Origin: an uncultured Bacilli bacterium
GTDB taxonomy: Bacteria; Bacillota_I; Bacilli_A; RFN20; CAG-826
Reading direction: 5' to 3'
DNA length: 64,000 nt
Assembly (NCBI GenBank): GCA_944363525.1
Contig: CALVUF010000001.1
Location: 242,497-306,496 of the forward strand
Shown: positions 16,575 through 25,255 of the stretch, piece after piece
How positions within the stretch are numbered: position 1 is the stretch's first letter
How the letters are laid out: each line of letters starts with the position of its first letter
The notes under the pieces: model-generated
What the model was told of the DNA's origin: nothing
Database searches by the model: none
The model's input: the letters and a program-made list of their open reading frames with translations, nothing else
Program-made: the position numbers and the translations under genes

Positions 16575-17655
16575 AGGCGAGGAAAACGATATTCTCTATA
16601 ACGGGGACGTCGAGTACGTCCATATCGGCCAAGCCCTTTTGGCCCATTTGATCGACGTGTTCATGCTAATTGGGATTTGGGCGTTGATGTATTTTTCGAT
16701 TTGCTACCCCGTCACCGTCAACAACGCCTCCGTCAAAAAGGCCAACCAATACCTGAGCGACGTCGAATCAAGCCTCCGGTTAGACATCGACAAAGACGCC
16801 GAGTGGAAAGAAAAAGAAGAGATTATCCAAAATTTCTATTTCGTCGAATATAGCGACGAAATAAAGGAATGGTATTTGACTAACACGGTCTATGACGGAA
16901 TCTCGGTCACCGCTTATTACAACATCCGGGTTCTCGGGTTGACCTTCGAACCGGGCTCGGCGTATGAAGGGACCGGATTATACCAATACGTCCGTAACGA
17001 AGACGGCTCCTGGAACGTCGATGTTCTGGGCGAGATGATCGTTCCGGAAGACGAACTAAGCGGTCGGGGGAAGCGGAACCTAAACCAACTTTACACCGAC
17101 GGGATCAAAGGCTGCTTGTACATGCTTCAGGATATGGACCCTGATTATTTAGCCGCCACCCGGCTCGTTAAATCCTCGGCTTTGTATGGTTCGGCCGCCA
17201 GTTTCTCGTTCGTTTACCTGCTTCTTTTCGCCCTCTTGCCGTTGCTTTTGCCCAACAAAGCCAGCGTCGGGCAAGCGGTATTGGGCTTCGGGGTCTGCAC
17301 CAAACGCGGTTATCTAGCCCATTGGTATCAAATCGAAGGCCGGGCTCTTCTAGGGATGATCCCTCTCTTTTTCGGAGCTTATTTGTTCGATCCCTATTCG
17401 GTCGTAATCCTGATCGTCCTGCCGGTTTTCCTTAACTTCCTCTATCCATTATTCACCGGGAAACGCCAAACCTTGCTCGACACCGTTTTCGGCCTCCGGG
17501 TCATCATCAACCAAGAATCGACCGTTTATAAAAACGAATTGGATAAGAAGATCGCCGACAAAAACGTTATCCCGAGCTACAAGGATCCGGATTACGTCAC
17601 GACCTTAGCCGCCACCGAGACGATGGGGACTCCAGAAGACGACCTCAATAACTGA
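16558..17655 (+). CDS. Second RDD-family membrane protein
   Basis: The 365-residue protein resembles its neighbour: one helix near the N-terminus (LLAHLIDVFMLIGIWALMYF, about 28-50), a long extracytoplasmic loop (about 50-210), and helices at about 215-240, 265-285 and 285-310 with KASVGQAVLGFGVCTKRG and GKRQTLLDTVFGLRVI, the RDD C-terminal pattern. The start at 16558 is chosen because GAAGAAGGA lies 7 bases before it; an ATG 6 bases upstream is too close. It overlaps the first RDD gene by 17 bases, so the two are coupled. The two proteins may form a complex; substrate unknown. Confidence 0.78.
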   Translation: MKKKNKGEENDILYNGDVEYVHIGQALLAHLIDVFMLIGIWALMYFSICYPVTVNNASVKKANQYLSDVESSLRLDIDKDAEWKEKEEIIQNFYFVEYSDEIKEWYLTNTVYDGISVTAYYNIRVLGLTFEPGSAYEGTGLYQYVRNEDGSWNVDVLGEMIVPEDELSGRGKRNLNQLYTDGIKGCLYMLQDMDPDYLAATRLVKSSALYGSAASFSFVYLLLFALLPLLLPNKASVGQAVLGFGVCTKRGYLAHWYQIEGRALLGMIPLFFGAYLFDPYSVVILIVLPVFLNFLYPLFTGKRQTLLDTVFGLRVIINQESTVYKNELDKKIADKNVIPSYKDPDYVTTLAATETMGTPEDDLNN

Positions 17656-17682
17656 AAAAACTGGCCAAACGCCAGTTTTTTT
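17655..17682. terminator. Bidirectional terminator between convergent genes
   Basis: AAAAAACTGGC and GCCAGTTTTTT form a hairpin with a CAAAC loop, symmetrical with A and T runs, so it can stop transcription from the RDD pair (+) and from the small membrane protein gene (-). Confidence 0.9.
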
Positions 17683-17687
17683 GTTTC

Positions 17688-17942
17688 TTAGATATAAAAT
17701 GAACCATCGGTCCAAAGGTTGTACAAACCGATGATCACCAACCCCAAAGCGAACATCAGGATGGCGCAGATAACGTAAAGGATCGTCCATTTCCGATTGC
17801 TTTTTTCGATTTTGCGAACTTCCTCTTTCCTTTTCCGCTTCTCTTCCTCTTCGTAGGAAAGGCTATTGGCACGGGTGCCAACTCGTTCGATATCCTCGAC
17901 TTGGTCGAGCAATTCTTCGCTGCTTTTACGGGCTTTTGGCAT
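17688..17942 (-). CDS. Small charged protein with one C-terminal membrane helix
   Basis: The 84-residue protein has a highly charged N-terminal half (LLDQVEDIER, EEEEKRKRKEEVRKIEKS, probably helical or coiled) and one transmembrane helix (WTILYVICAILMFALGLVII, about 52-71). No family recognised. A TACAAT box ends 6 bases before the ATG with no ribosome binding site, so the mRNA is probably leaderless. It stands alone between convergent and tandem terminators. Confidence 0.65.
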   Translation of the reverse strand: MPKARKSSEELLDQVEDIERVGTRANSLSYEEEEKRKRKEEVRKIEKSNRKWTILYVICAILMFALGLVIIGLYNLWTDGSFYI

Positions 17943-17948
17943 GGCTGT

Positions 17949-17954
17949 ATTGTA
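17949..17954 (-). promoter_or_regulatory. -10 box of a leaderless small gene
   Basis: TACAAT on the minus strand, 6 bases before the start codon of the 84-residue membrane protein. No clear -35 partner. Confidence 0.4.
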
Positions 17955-17981
17955 TATAAAGACGGCCGCTTATTCTAGAAG

Positions 17982-18002
17982 AAAACCCGGAATTAACCGG
18001 GT
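17982..18002 (-). terminator. Terminator of the malEFG-amylase operon
   Basis: ACCCGG and CCGGGT flank TTAATT, followed by TTTCTTCT on the minus strand, immediately after the amylase stop. Confidence 0.8.
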
Positions 18003-18011
18003 AATCCATCC

Positions 18012-19625
18012 TTATTTGCCTTCGATGACCGCCAAAGAGCAAGGACCTAAGCCCAATACTCCGTTTTGCAATCGGGCTTTGAGGTTGCTGCCGTCGACCT
18101 CCTCGACGATCTGATCGCCGATTTTCCCGGAAAGATAGCATTCAGCCGATTCTTCGCCGAGATTGATGGCGACGACCAAATTATCGTCCTCTGCCTCGCC
18201 TAGGAGGCGATAAACGCAGAAATTGCTCTCGGTAACGGTGATGGCTTCCATCGTCGCGTCCTTGATAAAGGGGATGGAGTTGCGGACCTGCAAGAGCTTC
18301 CGATAATGATTTAGCAGCGAGAAATCGCTTTTCAGCTGATCGTAAGCCCCTTTCTTCACCTGGCCGAGCGAATCGGCCAAATCAGCGTAAGCCGGTTCCG
18401 GATAGTCACACTCCTCGTCATTATGCCCTTTCCCCCACACCATCGGCAGACGGCGCATCGAATCAGTCTCTTCATTCCCGCGATAGCCGACCAATTCGAT
18501 TTCCTCACCATAATAGATATAGGGCGTGCCCGGCAATAAATAGATCAGATTCGCCCCGTTTTTGGCGTAATCGCCCGTTAAGGAAGTGCTCGACCGATCC
18601 ATATCGTGGTTGGCGATGAAAAAGGAAGGGGCGGCATCGGGGTTGTTGGATTTTATCCCCGAGACGATCGAGGCCGCTCTTGCGGCGTAATTAGAACCGG
18701 AAACCAGCCCTTTAGCTGCGCGGATAACCGAGGAATTGCCTTTATAATCAGCGGAACCGCCGAAACAGAAGAAGGAGTCGAAGCCCGATTCGAAATAACT
18801 CATGAAATCGGCATCGTTATTGGTCCAGTTCTCCCCAATCAAATAGCAATCAGGGTCTTTGGCGCGGCAAACCGAGGCGATGTAATTGAGCGCCTCGATA
18901 TTATCAGCGGCGTTTTGCTCGCAGAAATGGCGGACGGCGTCGAAGCGGAAACCGCTGACGCCTTTATCAATCCAAAACTCCAGGATGTTTTTCACTTCCT
19001 CCCTAAACCCCGCCGAATCCCAGTTGAATTCCGGCATATCGGGCGAGAACATGCCTAGACAATAGACATCGTCGTAAGAATGGTAATTGCTCCCGCCGGA
19101 ACGAGAGAACATATACCAATCGGCTTTGGAGTCCGCCGATTGATCGTTTTTCTTGTAATCTTCTAACGCCTCTAAGAAAAGAGGATTATCGGGCGAAGAA
19201 TGGTTGAGGACCATATCGATGATGACCTCGATGCCATGGTCATTGAGGTTTTTGACCATGGCGGTGAATTGCTCCATCGTCCCGTAATCCGGATTGACGG
19301 CATAGTAATCGTCGACGTCATAACCATGATACGACCCGGATGGATGGATCGGCATCAGCCAAACATTGGAAACGCCGAGTTGCTGCAAATAATCGGCTTT
19401 GGCGCTGATCCCGGAAAAATCCCCGATCCCATCGCCATCGCTATCGGCAAAACTACGAACGAAAATCTCATAATACGCGGAACCGCCGACATTCGAGACG
19501 GAACCGTCGATATCATAATCGCCATCGCCTTTCTCCAGCCCGATCGGATTCGGAACCGATGAGCAAGAGAAAAGGCCGATGGCCAAGGGTAATAACCCCT
19601 TAAGCGGCATCAGCCTTTTTTTCAT
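18012..19625 (-). CDS. Lipoprotein alpha-amylase/glucosidase (GH13) of the mal operon
   Basis: The 537-residue enzyme has a lipobox (GLFSC, Cys21) and begins its GH13 barrel almost at once (YYEIFVRSFADSDGDGIGDF, about residue 51). Active-site regions are complete: DMVLNH at 137, GFRFDAVRH with Asp229, LIGENW with Glu265, ANHD with Asp341. It lacks carbohydrate-binding modules, unlike the other amylase, suggesting short maltooligosaccharides at the membrane surface. The start at 19625 is set by AGGAGAATTAAC before the ATG; a longer open frame upstream lies inside malG in another frame. It begins 16 bases after malG ends, so it is the fourth gene of the transport operon. GH13 subfamily and exact product are uncertain. 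Confidence 0.88.
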   Translation of the reverse strand: MKKRLMPLKGLLPLAIGLFSCSSVPNPIGLEKGDGDYDIDGSVSNVGGSAYYEIFVRSFADSDGDGIGDFSGISAKADYLQQLGVSNVWLMPIHPSGSYHGYDVDDYYAVNPDYGTMEQFTAMVKNLNDHGIEVIIDMVLNHSSPDNPLFLEALEDYKKNDQSADSKADWYMFSRSGGSNYHSYDDVYCLGMFSPDMPEFNWDSAGFREEVKNILEFWIDKGVSGFRFDAVRHFCEQNAADNIEALNYIASVCRAKDPDCYLIGENWTNNDADFMSYFESGFDSFFCFGGSADYKGNSSVIRAAKGLVSGSNYAARAASIVSGIKSNNPDAAPSFFIANHDMDRSSTSLTGDYAKNGANLIYLLPGTPYIYYGEEIELVGYRGNEETDSMRRLPMVWGKGHNDEECDYPEPAYADLADSLGQVKKGAYDQLKSDFSLLNHYRKLLQVRNSIPFIKDATMEAITVTESNFCVYRLLGEAEDDNLVVAINLGEESAECYLSGKIGDQIVEEVDGSNLKARLQNGVLGLGPCSLAVIEGK

Positions 19626-19641
19626 GTTAATTCTCCTAAGA

Positions 19642-20565
19642 CTAACCTTTGACCGCCCCACCGGTGACGCCCGCGACATAGTAGCGCTGGGTCGCGATGA
19701 ATAGAGCAGCAAGCGGAATCGAGATGAGGATCGAGCCCGCCGCGTAAGCGGTATAGAACCGGAGGTAGGTCGTCGCCGCGGTGGTCGAGTTGCCCCAGTT
19801 GTAGAGGCCGATGGCGACGGTCCAGGCATCGTGGTTGGCCCCGATGATGTAGCTCGAGGTGATGTAGTCCGACCACGGGCCCATGAAGGCGGTGAGGATG
19901 GTGTAGACGACGATCGGCTTCGATAGCGGGACGATGATGTCCCAGAAGATCCGGGCCCTCGAGGCCCCGTCGATCATCGCCGCCTCGTCGATCGAGCGGG
20001 AGATGGTGTCGAAGAACCCTTTCGAGATGAAGAAGCCCATGCCGGAACCGGCGGAATAGATGAAGATAAGCGCCCAGAACGTACCGTCGAGATGGAAGAT
20101 TTCCTTCATGACGAGGTACATGATGATCATCGAGAGGAAGCCAGGGAACATCCCGAGGATGAGATTAAGCTTCATGAGGATCGAACGCCCTTTGAAGCGG
20201 AACCGCGACATCGAGTAGGCGACCATCAAGACGAAGAGGGTGTTGATGACGCAGCAGATGGTGGCGACGATGAAGGTGTTCATGAACCAAGCCAAATACA
20301 TCGGGATGCCGGATTGGGTAATGCCCCACTCGGTGTTGGTGAGCTCTTTGTTAAGAGAGGAATCCGGATATTCAAGCCCGAACAAGAAGGCGTAGTTCTT
20401 AAACGACATCTTCGAGGGAATGAACGACCCCGCATCGGCTGAGCTTTCGGCGAATGACTGCAGGAAGAGCCAAACGAAGGGCGAAATCCAGATAATGCAG
20501 CAGACGATGAGGATGACGTAGACGATGGTGAGGGAAAGAATCTTTGAAGCTTTTAACGATTTCAT
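19642..20565 (-). CDS. malG: Maltodextrin ABC transporter permease MalG
   Basis: The 307-residue integral membrane protein has six predicted helices and the permease EAA loop DEAAMIDGASRARIFWDIIVPLSKP near residue 195, which docks on the ATPase. An acidic loop between helices 1 and 2 (about 40-90) is larger than minimal. MalG pairs with MalF to form the transport channel. Its start overlaps the end of malF by 4 bases. Confidence 0.92.
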   Translation of the reverse strand: MKSLKASKILSLTIVYVILIVCCIIWISPFVWLFLQSFAESSADAGSFIPSKMSFKNYAFLFGLEYPDSSLNKELTNTEWGITQSGIPMYLAWFMNTFIVATICCVINTLFVLMVAYSMSRFRFKGRSILMKLNLILGMFPGFLSMIIMYLVMKEIFHLDGTFWALIFIYSAGSGMGFFISKGFFDTISRSIDEAAMIDGASRARIFWDIIVPLSKPIVVYTILTAFMGPWSDYITSSYIIGANHDAWTVAIGLYNWGNSTTAATTYLRFYTAYAAGSILISIPLAALFIATQRYYVAGVTGGAVKG

Positions 20566-23501
20566 TGGAACTGATCCTCCCTAGAGATAGCGCTCGACCG
20601 GTTGTACATGACAATCGAGATGAAGGCGCAGATGACGAAGACGATGATACCGATGACCGAGGCTAAGCCGTAATCGCGGAATTGAGCGGTGACGACCAAG
20701 TCATAAATGTAGGTAATCAGCAAGTCGGTTTGCCCTGGTGCGTTGGATATCGGGGTCGAAGCCGCCGGTCCGCCGCCAGTAAGGAAGTAGATGACGCCGA
20801 AGTTGTTGATGTTGCCGATGAAGGTCTGAATGAGCGATGGCCCAGTGACGAAGAAGATGTAAGGCATCGTGATCTTGGTGAACTGGGTCACGGTGCCAGC
20901 CCCGTCGATCTTCGAGGATTCGTAGAGGTCGCGCGGGATGTTCATCAAAATACCAGAGGTCTGCAGGATCGTGTAAGGCACGCCATGCCAGAGGTTGATG
21001 ACGATGATAAGCGCCTTGGTCCGGTTAACGTCTGCCTTAGTTGAACCAGTCGCGGCGGCGAAGTTCAAGGCATGCCCGGTTAAATCCTGATACAAATTGG
21101 CGACCGCGCCATAATTGTTCTTAAGCAAGATGCCGATGGCCATCAAGGAGATGAAACTCGGGACGGCGATCGAAATCATGAAGCAGAAACGGAAGACCTT
21201 TTTGAACTTGATGCCTTCCTTGTTGATCATAAGAGCGAAGATGATGCCAAGGAAGTAGCAGGAGAAGGTCGCGCAGATGGCCCAAACGAAGGTCCAGACA
21301 ACCGTTCCGGAAAGCAAATCCATTAAAGTTCCGCCGGTACCAGAGAAGAGCTTGTTCCAGTTGCCCCAGCCAATCCAGTTGAACCCTTCGTTTTGCAAGT
21401 TATGTTGAGAATCATAGTTGGTAAAGGCAACTAAGATGGAAAGCGCCAACGGCATGATGGTGAAGAACAAGACGCCAAGGATCGGCAAGAAGAGGAGCGA
21501 AACGTGGAAGTTCTCATCTAACAAGGAAGAGAGCTGCTCTTTGAGCGTCCTAGGAGCCCCGTCGAACTTAGTGGGATTGGCAGCAACGTAATCTTTGCGG
21601 CCCTTTTCAAGTTCGGTGACCTTTGCGGCCACTTCTTCCTCGCTCATCCGCTTTTCAGCGATGTACTTCTTCGCCATGGCGTAAGCGTATTTGAACTCCA
21701 GGCCATGGTTGACGATCATGGCGTTAGCCGCCGAATAAAGAGCGTATTCATCAGCGGTATAGTCGGCTTTTAGACCCTTGAAGTCCCGTTTATAGCCACG
21801 ATTGACGTTGGTGATGTCCTCTTTGCGGGATTTCTTGACTTCTTTTTTCGAAGGAAGGGCCAAGATCTTGCCTTTAATAGTCTTTAGGTTATAAGCGCAG
21901 ACGGCCTTCGCTTCAGCGATTTTCGCCTTCTTTTCTTCCGCGGAAAGCGAAGAATCGGCATTGACGGAAGCAATCGTATCTTTGAGGATTTTCTTCTCGT
22001 TGGTCCGATCGGCGATTATCGAAGAGCGACGAGCTTCGATGCCATCGAATTGGGCGTTGATGGCATCAAGTTTCTTGCGGGTTTCTTTGCCTAAGACATC
22101 TCGCGCAGCCAAATTATCTTCATTGGCTTTTTGGAAAGAATTGAGGCCGATCTCATAGGCGGAAACAAATTCCGCATAATTCCGATAGAACGTCAACTCC
22201 GAATCGGTCGCGGCAAGCGTCCGATAGTAGACGTTGAACTTGCCATATTTCGTCTGATTCTTAACCGAATCAATGGTCGAGAACGGCAAGTCGTTTTTGT
22301 GCATGTCCTCGATCTTCGACTCAACCAGCCGGAGTTTCTCTTCAAGCTTGTCGATTTTGTTCTGTTTCGACTGTTTGGCGTTAACGTACTTGTCAGAAGT
22401 ATAAATCTTCTTGAATTGAGCCTTCGAGAAAGCTTTTTTAGCCGCTTTAAGCTCTTCGGCTTTGCTGTCTCTTTGATCAGCCGGAAGAGCGGCGATCTCG
22501 TCGGTAATCCTGCTAAGCGATTCCCGAGCATCAACAAAGGCTTTATAAGCTAGATCGTTTACCTCGCTTAAGGCCGCGATCTTATCATTGACGGCCGCGT
22601 CGTTGGCAACCGCGTCGATCTTGGCCTCGTATTTGGCTTTTTTTGCGTTAAGTTTAGCGAGATCAATATGGTAATCACGCCGATAAACGATGGTCGAATC
22701 GAGCACGTAGTTGAAATATTGGACATCCATTTTCGAAGGCTGACCAGTCTTCTCGTCAATCAAAGCTTTTTCGGCCAATTTAGCGTAAACATCGGCATAA
22801 CGGGCTTTTAGTTCTTTAGTTTTGTGGGTGTAAAGGTTATTCTCGACGATATCGCGATCGATTAAATCGGAATAGGGACGCGAGACCTCACACCGACGAT
22901 TGAAATCATCGAAATGCTCAATCCGATAATTTTTATAGCCGGAGTTGATGGAGACCTTCCAAATATAGAGGAAAAGGAAGATCGACATGAGCCAGAGGAC
23001 ACCATAGATAAGGATCAACAACGAGTTATCAGGAGGAATGACCTGTGACCCGACGTTGTATGACAAATCGATTTCGCCTAACGACCCAATGTCATAAATG
23101 CACCCGGTGCCATAAATTACAAACAAAACGATGTAAGCAATCTCGAATAATAGCATCGAAATGCCGTTGACATATCGTTTGCGGGCGATATTCGAAACGC
23201 CGAACAAAACAAAGTTCAACCGGCCGTATACATCGTTATAGCGGAATTTATGACCGAGGGATTTCAACGCTTTCCAGAGACTGACGAACCCTTTGGTAAA
23301 AAGATTGTAGACGACCAAGCAAGCGTTCCATAAAGCTTTGAAAATGTCGACGATGAACAAAGCCACCCAAACGACTATGCCTTTGAGTACCCGCCAAATA
23401 GCATTGGAAACCCAAGCGTAGGCAGGCAGGAAATCGTCATGACGGGAAAGGGATTTTAGTTCCTCTTGATTCAGCGTTTGCTGAATATCCTTTTCTTCCA
23501 T
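20562..23501 (-). CDS. malF: Maltodextrin permease MalF with giant N-terminal extension
   Basis: The C-terminal third (about 660-979) is a normal MalF-type permease: VSLLFLPILGVLFFTIMPLA as first core helix, then five more helices, EAA loop YESSKIDGAGTVTQFTKITM near 860 and GGPAASTPISNAPGQTD. Before it lie about 660 extra residues: amphipathic and hydrophobic segments at about 35-68, two helices at 112-132 and 159-181, then some 480 residues (185-660) rich in Lys, Glu, Ala and Asp with long helical or coiled-coil character. Usual MalF proteins are roughly 290-520 residues. If the core keeps normal topology the long segment is cytoplasmic. There is no stop or frameshift, so it is a true fusion or insertion. 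Its function is unknown; contact with the separately encoded ATPase or with a regulator is possible. Confidence 0.9.
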   Translation of the reverse strand: MEEKDIQQTLNQEELKSLSRHDDFLPAYAWVSNAIWRVLKGIVVWVALFIVDIFKALWNACLVVYNLFTKGFVSLWKALKSLGHKFRYNDVYGRLNFVLFGVSNIARKRYVNGISMLLFEIAYIVLFVIYGTGCIYDIGSLGEIDLSYNVGSQVIPPDNSLLILIYGVLWLMSIFLFLYIWKVSINSGYKNYRIEHFDDFNRRCEVSRPYSDLIDRDIVENNLYTHKTKELKARYADVYAKLAEKALIDEKTGQPSKMDVQYFNYVLDSTIVYRRDYHIDLAKLNAKKAKYEAKIDAVANDAAVNDKIAALSEVNDLAYKAFVDARESLSRITDEIAALPADQRDSKAEELKAAKKAFSKAQFKKIYTSDKYVNAKQSKQNKIDKLEEKLRLVESKIEDMHKNDLPFSTIDSVKNQTKYGKFNVYYRTLAATDSELTFYRNYAEFVSAYEIGLNSFQKANEDNLAARDVLGKETRKKLDAINAQFDGIEARRSSIIADRTNEKKILKDTIASVNADSSLSAEEKKAKIAEAKAVCAYNLKTIKGKILALPSKKEVKKSRKEDITNVNRGYKRDFKGLKADYTADEYALYSAANAMIVNHGLEFKYAYAMAKKYIAEKRMSEEEVAAKVTELEKGRKDYVAANPTKFDGAPRTLKEQLSSLLDENFHVSLLFLPILGVLFFTIMPLALSILVAFTNYDSQHNLQNEGFNWIGWGNWNKLFSGTGGTLMDLLSGTVVWTFVWAICATFSCYFLGIIFALMINKEGIKFKKVFRFCFMISIAVPSFISLMAIGILLKNNYGAVANLYQDLTGHALNFAAATGSTKADVNRTKALIIVINLWHGVPYTILQTSGILMNIPRDLYESSKIDGAGTVTQFTKITMPYIFFVTGPSLIQTFIGNINNFGVIYFLTGGGPAASTPISNAPGQTDLLITYIYDLVVTAQFRDYGLASVIGIIVFVICAFISIVMYNRSSAISREDQFQ

Positions 23502-23581
23502 GGAATTTTCTCCTTACTGTCGAGAAGCGCTCAAATAGAGTCTTAGCAACTCCATTTAAGCGATCCCCAATCCCCTAAATA

Positions 23582-23607
23582 GGGGGCCCCGAAATCTCGA
23601 GGCCCCC
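23582..23607 (-). terminator. Intercistronic hairpin between malE and malF
   Basis: GGGGGCC (23582-23588) pairs with GGCCCCC (23601-23607), with a 12-base loop; a second small CCCCTAAATAGGGG hairpin lies next to it. The T run is poor. In many sugar operons such a hairpin lowers expression of membrane components relative to the abundant binding protein, which fits its place here. Confidence 0.65.
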
Positions 23608-23624
23608 AACAAAATCAACGAAGA

Positions 23625-24938
23625 TTAACCAACGACGCGCTTAGAAGGATCGACAAGGGATTCGATAGCAACTTTAAGAGCGGCTTTCCATTCGTCACGA
23701 GTGGTAAGCGGGGAGGCAGAATCGAAGTAGCCTTGCATAAGGGCCCGGCCAACGTTTTCGCCCGGGGTCCAGTAGAAGGATTCGACGACCTGGGCTTGGA
23801 TGGCGCCGTAGGGCTCTTGGGCCTCAAGGCCTTCGATAGCGGCGTTCCGGGTGCTGGTATAAGCCTCGTCTTCGCAGGCCTCGAGGTTGGCCGGCTTGGC
23901 GGCACGGACGGCCCAGCGTTCCAACTGGCCTTCTTTGCTGGTGAGGAGCTGAGCGATCTTATGAGCATCGGCTTGCTCTTCAGCAGTGGCGCGGGAGTTG
24001 ACGACGTAGAGCTTCGATCCGATGAAGGAAGCGAGTTGGCAAGTGGTCGGAGTCTCTTTGTCCGGGAAGGTGCTGTTGAAAGTCGGGAGCTTGGTGCCTT
24101 CGACTTTGTCGGCGCCCCAGTTCTTGGTGAGGTCTGCAAAAACCCAGGTGCCGGAGACGACGGCTTGGAGGTCGCCCTTAGCGGAAAGAGTCGAGATGGC
24201 GGTGTTGTCGCCCTCAATCAAGGTTCCATCCTTGACATAGGGGACGATCAGGTTCGAGAAGTCCATCGCGACCTGGGCGCCCTTGTCGGTGGCCCATTCC
24301 ATGTCGTAGACGACTTCGTTCTTGTCGTTGTAATGCCAGCTGATGCCCTTCTCGGTGCCGAAGACCTCCGGCGACATGAACACCGAGGCGGAGTAGTAGC
24401 CGTTGTCGAGGTCGAATAGAACCTTCTTGCCTTTGGCTTTGGCGGTGGCGAGGAGGGTCTCCATCGATTTGGCTTCATCGGCGGAGAAGTACTCGTTGTT
24501 GTAGTAAAGGAAGTAGCCGTTGTCAGCCGAGATCGGATAGGCGTACATGGTGTCGTCGACCTTGGCGGTCGCGACCGCTTTCTCGGCGTTGGTCTTCTCG
24601 ATTTCGGCGGCGACGTCGGTCGGGACCGGGGCGATGCAGTTGTAGGTGTTGTGCATCTCCGAGAGGGAGCCATCCACGACGGCGATCAGCGAGGGGTAGT
24701 TCTTCTGGAGCGGGTCTTTCTCGAAGTCGCTCGAGGCAGTGCCTTCTTCGATCGCGCGGAAGCGATATTCGATCTTGTTCTCCGGGTTGGCTTCGTTGTA
24801 CTCACCGATGATGGTGTCGATGACCGGTTGCTCTTCCGACGGGCCCCAGATCATGATGCCCGAGGCCTGGTTGCAGGAAGCTAGCGAACCAGTTCCAAGG
24901 ACAGCGAGGGCCGCGAGGCCCAAGTAAGCTTTCTTCAT
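23625..24938 (-). CDS. malE: Maltodextrin-binding lipoprotein MalE
   Basis: The 437-residue extracytoplasmic binding protein starts with a lipobox (GSLASC, Cys22). It shows family 1 solute-binding features: IMIWGPSEEQPVIDTIIGEYNEANP near residue 28, MYAYPISADNGYFLYYNNEYF near 130, DLQAVVSGTWVFADL near 258. It would hand maltodextrins to MalFG. It is the first gene of the operon, with AAGGAG before the ATG and a roughly 200-base leader containing a cre-like box. Specificity for maltodextrin is inferred from the neighbouring starch enzymes. Confidence 0.9.
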   Translation of the reverse strand: MKKAYLGLAALAVLGTGSLASCNQASGIMIWGPSEEQPVIDTIIGEYNEANPENKIEYRFRAIEEGTASSDFEKDPLQKNYPSLIAVVDGSLSEMHNTYNCIAPVPTDVAAEIEKTNAEKAVATAKVDDTMYAYPISADNGYFLYYNNEYFSADEAKSMETLLATAKAKGKKVLFDLDNGYYSASVFMSPEVFGTEKGISWHYNDKNEVVYDMEWATDKGAQVAMDFSNLIVPYVKDGTLIEGDNTAISTLSAKGDLQAVVSGTWVFADLTKNWGADKVEGTKLPTFNSTFPDKETPTTCQLASFIGSKLYVVNSRATAEEQADAHKIAQLLTSKEGQLERWAVRAAKPANLEACEDEAYTSTRNAAIEGLEAQEPYGAIQAQVVESFYWTPGENVGRALMQGYFDSASPLTTRDEWKAALKVAIESLVDPSKRVVG

Positions 24939-25060
24939 GTGTTCTTTTTCTCCTTAGATAAGCTTATGCCGACTAGCCATTGAAGGATGGGAGCGTCGAA
25001 GCCAGCCTCGCTTACCGATGGCAAGCAACCGCTAGCGCCGACCCAGCCGAACCTTTTCCT

Positions 25061-25074
25061 TGGTAGCGCTTTCA
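25061..25074 (-). promoter_or_regulatory. cre-like box inside the malE leader
   Basis: TGAAAGCGCTACCA on the minus strand matches the cre consensus at 13 of 14 positions. It lies about 75 bases downstream of the predicted -10, where it could act as a roadblock operator. Confidence 0.6.
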
Positions 25075-25148
25075 AGAAACTCCGAAGCTAACGATTAGTC
25101 TTAGAGAAATGAACGCGCGCACAAGCAATGGTTTAAATCAACGCGGTT

Positions 25149-25177
25149 ATTCTAGGAATTTATTAAATGAATGTAAA
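25149..25177 (-). promoter_or_regulatory. Promoter of the malEFG-amylase operon
   Basis: TTTACA (25172-25177), 17-base spacer, TAGAAT (25149-25154) on the minus strand. A cre-like box lies 9 bases upstream of the -35. Confidence 0.65.
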
Positions 25178-25185
25178 GTGAGTTT

Positions 25186-25199
25186 TGGAAACGCTTACA
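25186..25199 (-). promoter_or_regulatory. cre-like box just upstream of the malE promoter
   Basis: TGGAAACGCTTACA (plus strand) matches the cre consensus at 13 of 14 positions. Location just upstream of the -35 box would allow activation or repression by a LacI-family regulator. Confidence 0.6.
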
Positions 25200-25241
25200 T
25201 GTCGATGTCATCGGCCTTTTAGGTGTCTCATGCCTGTAAAT

Positions 25242-25255
25242 TGTAAGCGTTTTCA
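25242..25255 (-). promoter_or_regulatory. Perfect cre-like box further upstream of malE
   Basis: TGAAAACGCTTACA on the minus strand matches all positions of TGWAANCGNTNWCA. It is 56 bases from the next site, so a looped or cooperative arrangement is possible. Confidence 0.65.

Noticed and set aside
19626..19829. N-terminal extension of the mal-operon amylase by 68 codons
   Set aside because: It lies inside malG in another frame, is Arg/Ser-rich, and the internal ATG has AGGAG and a lipoprotein signal peptide.
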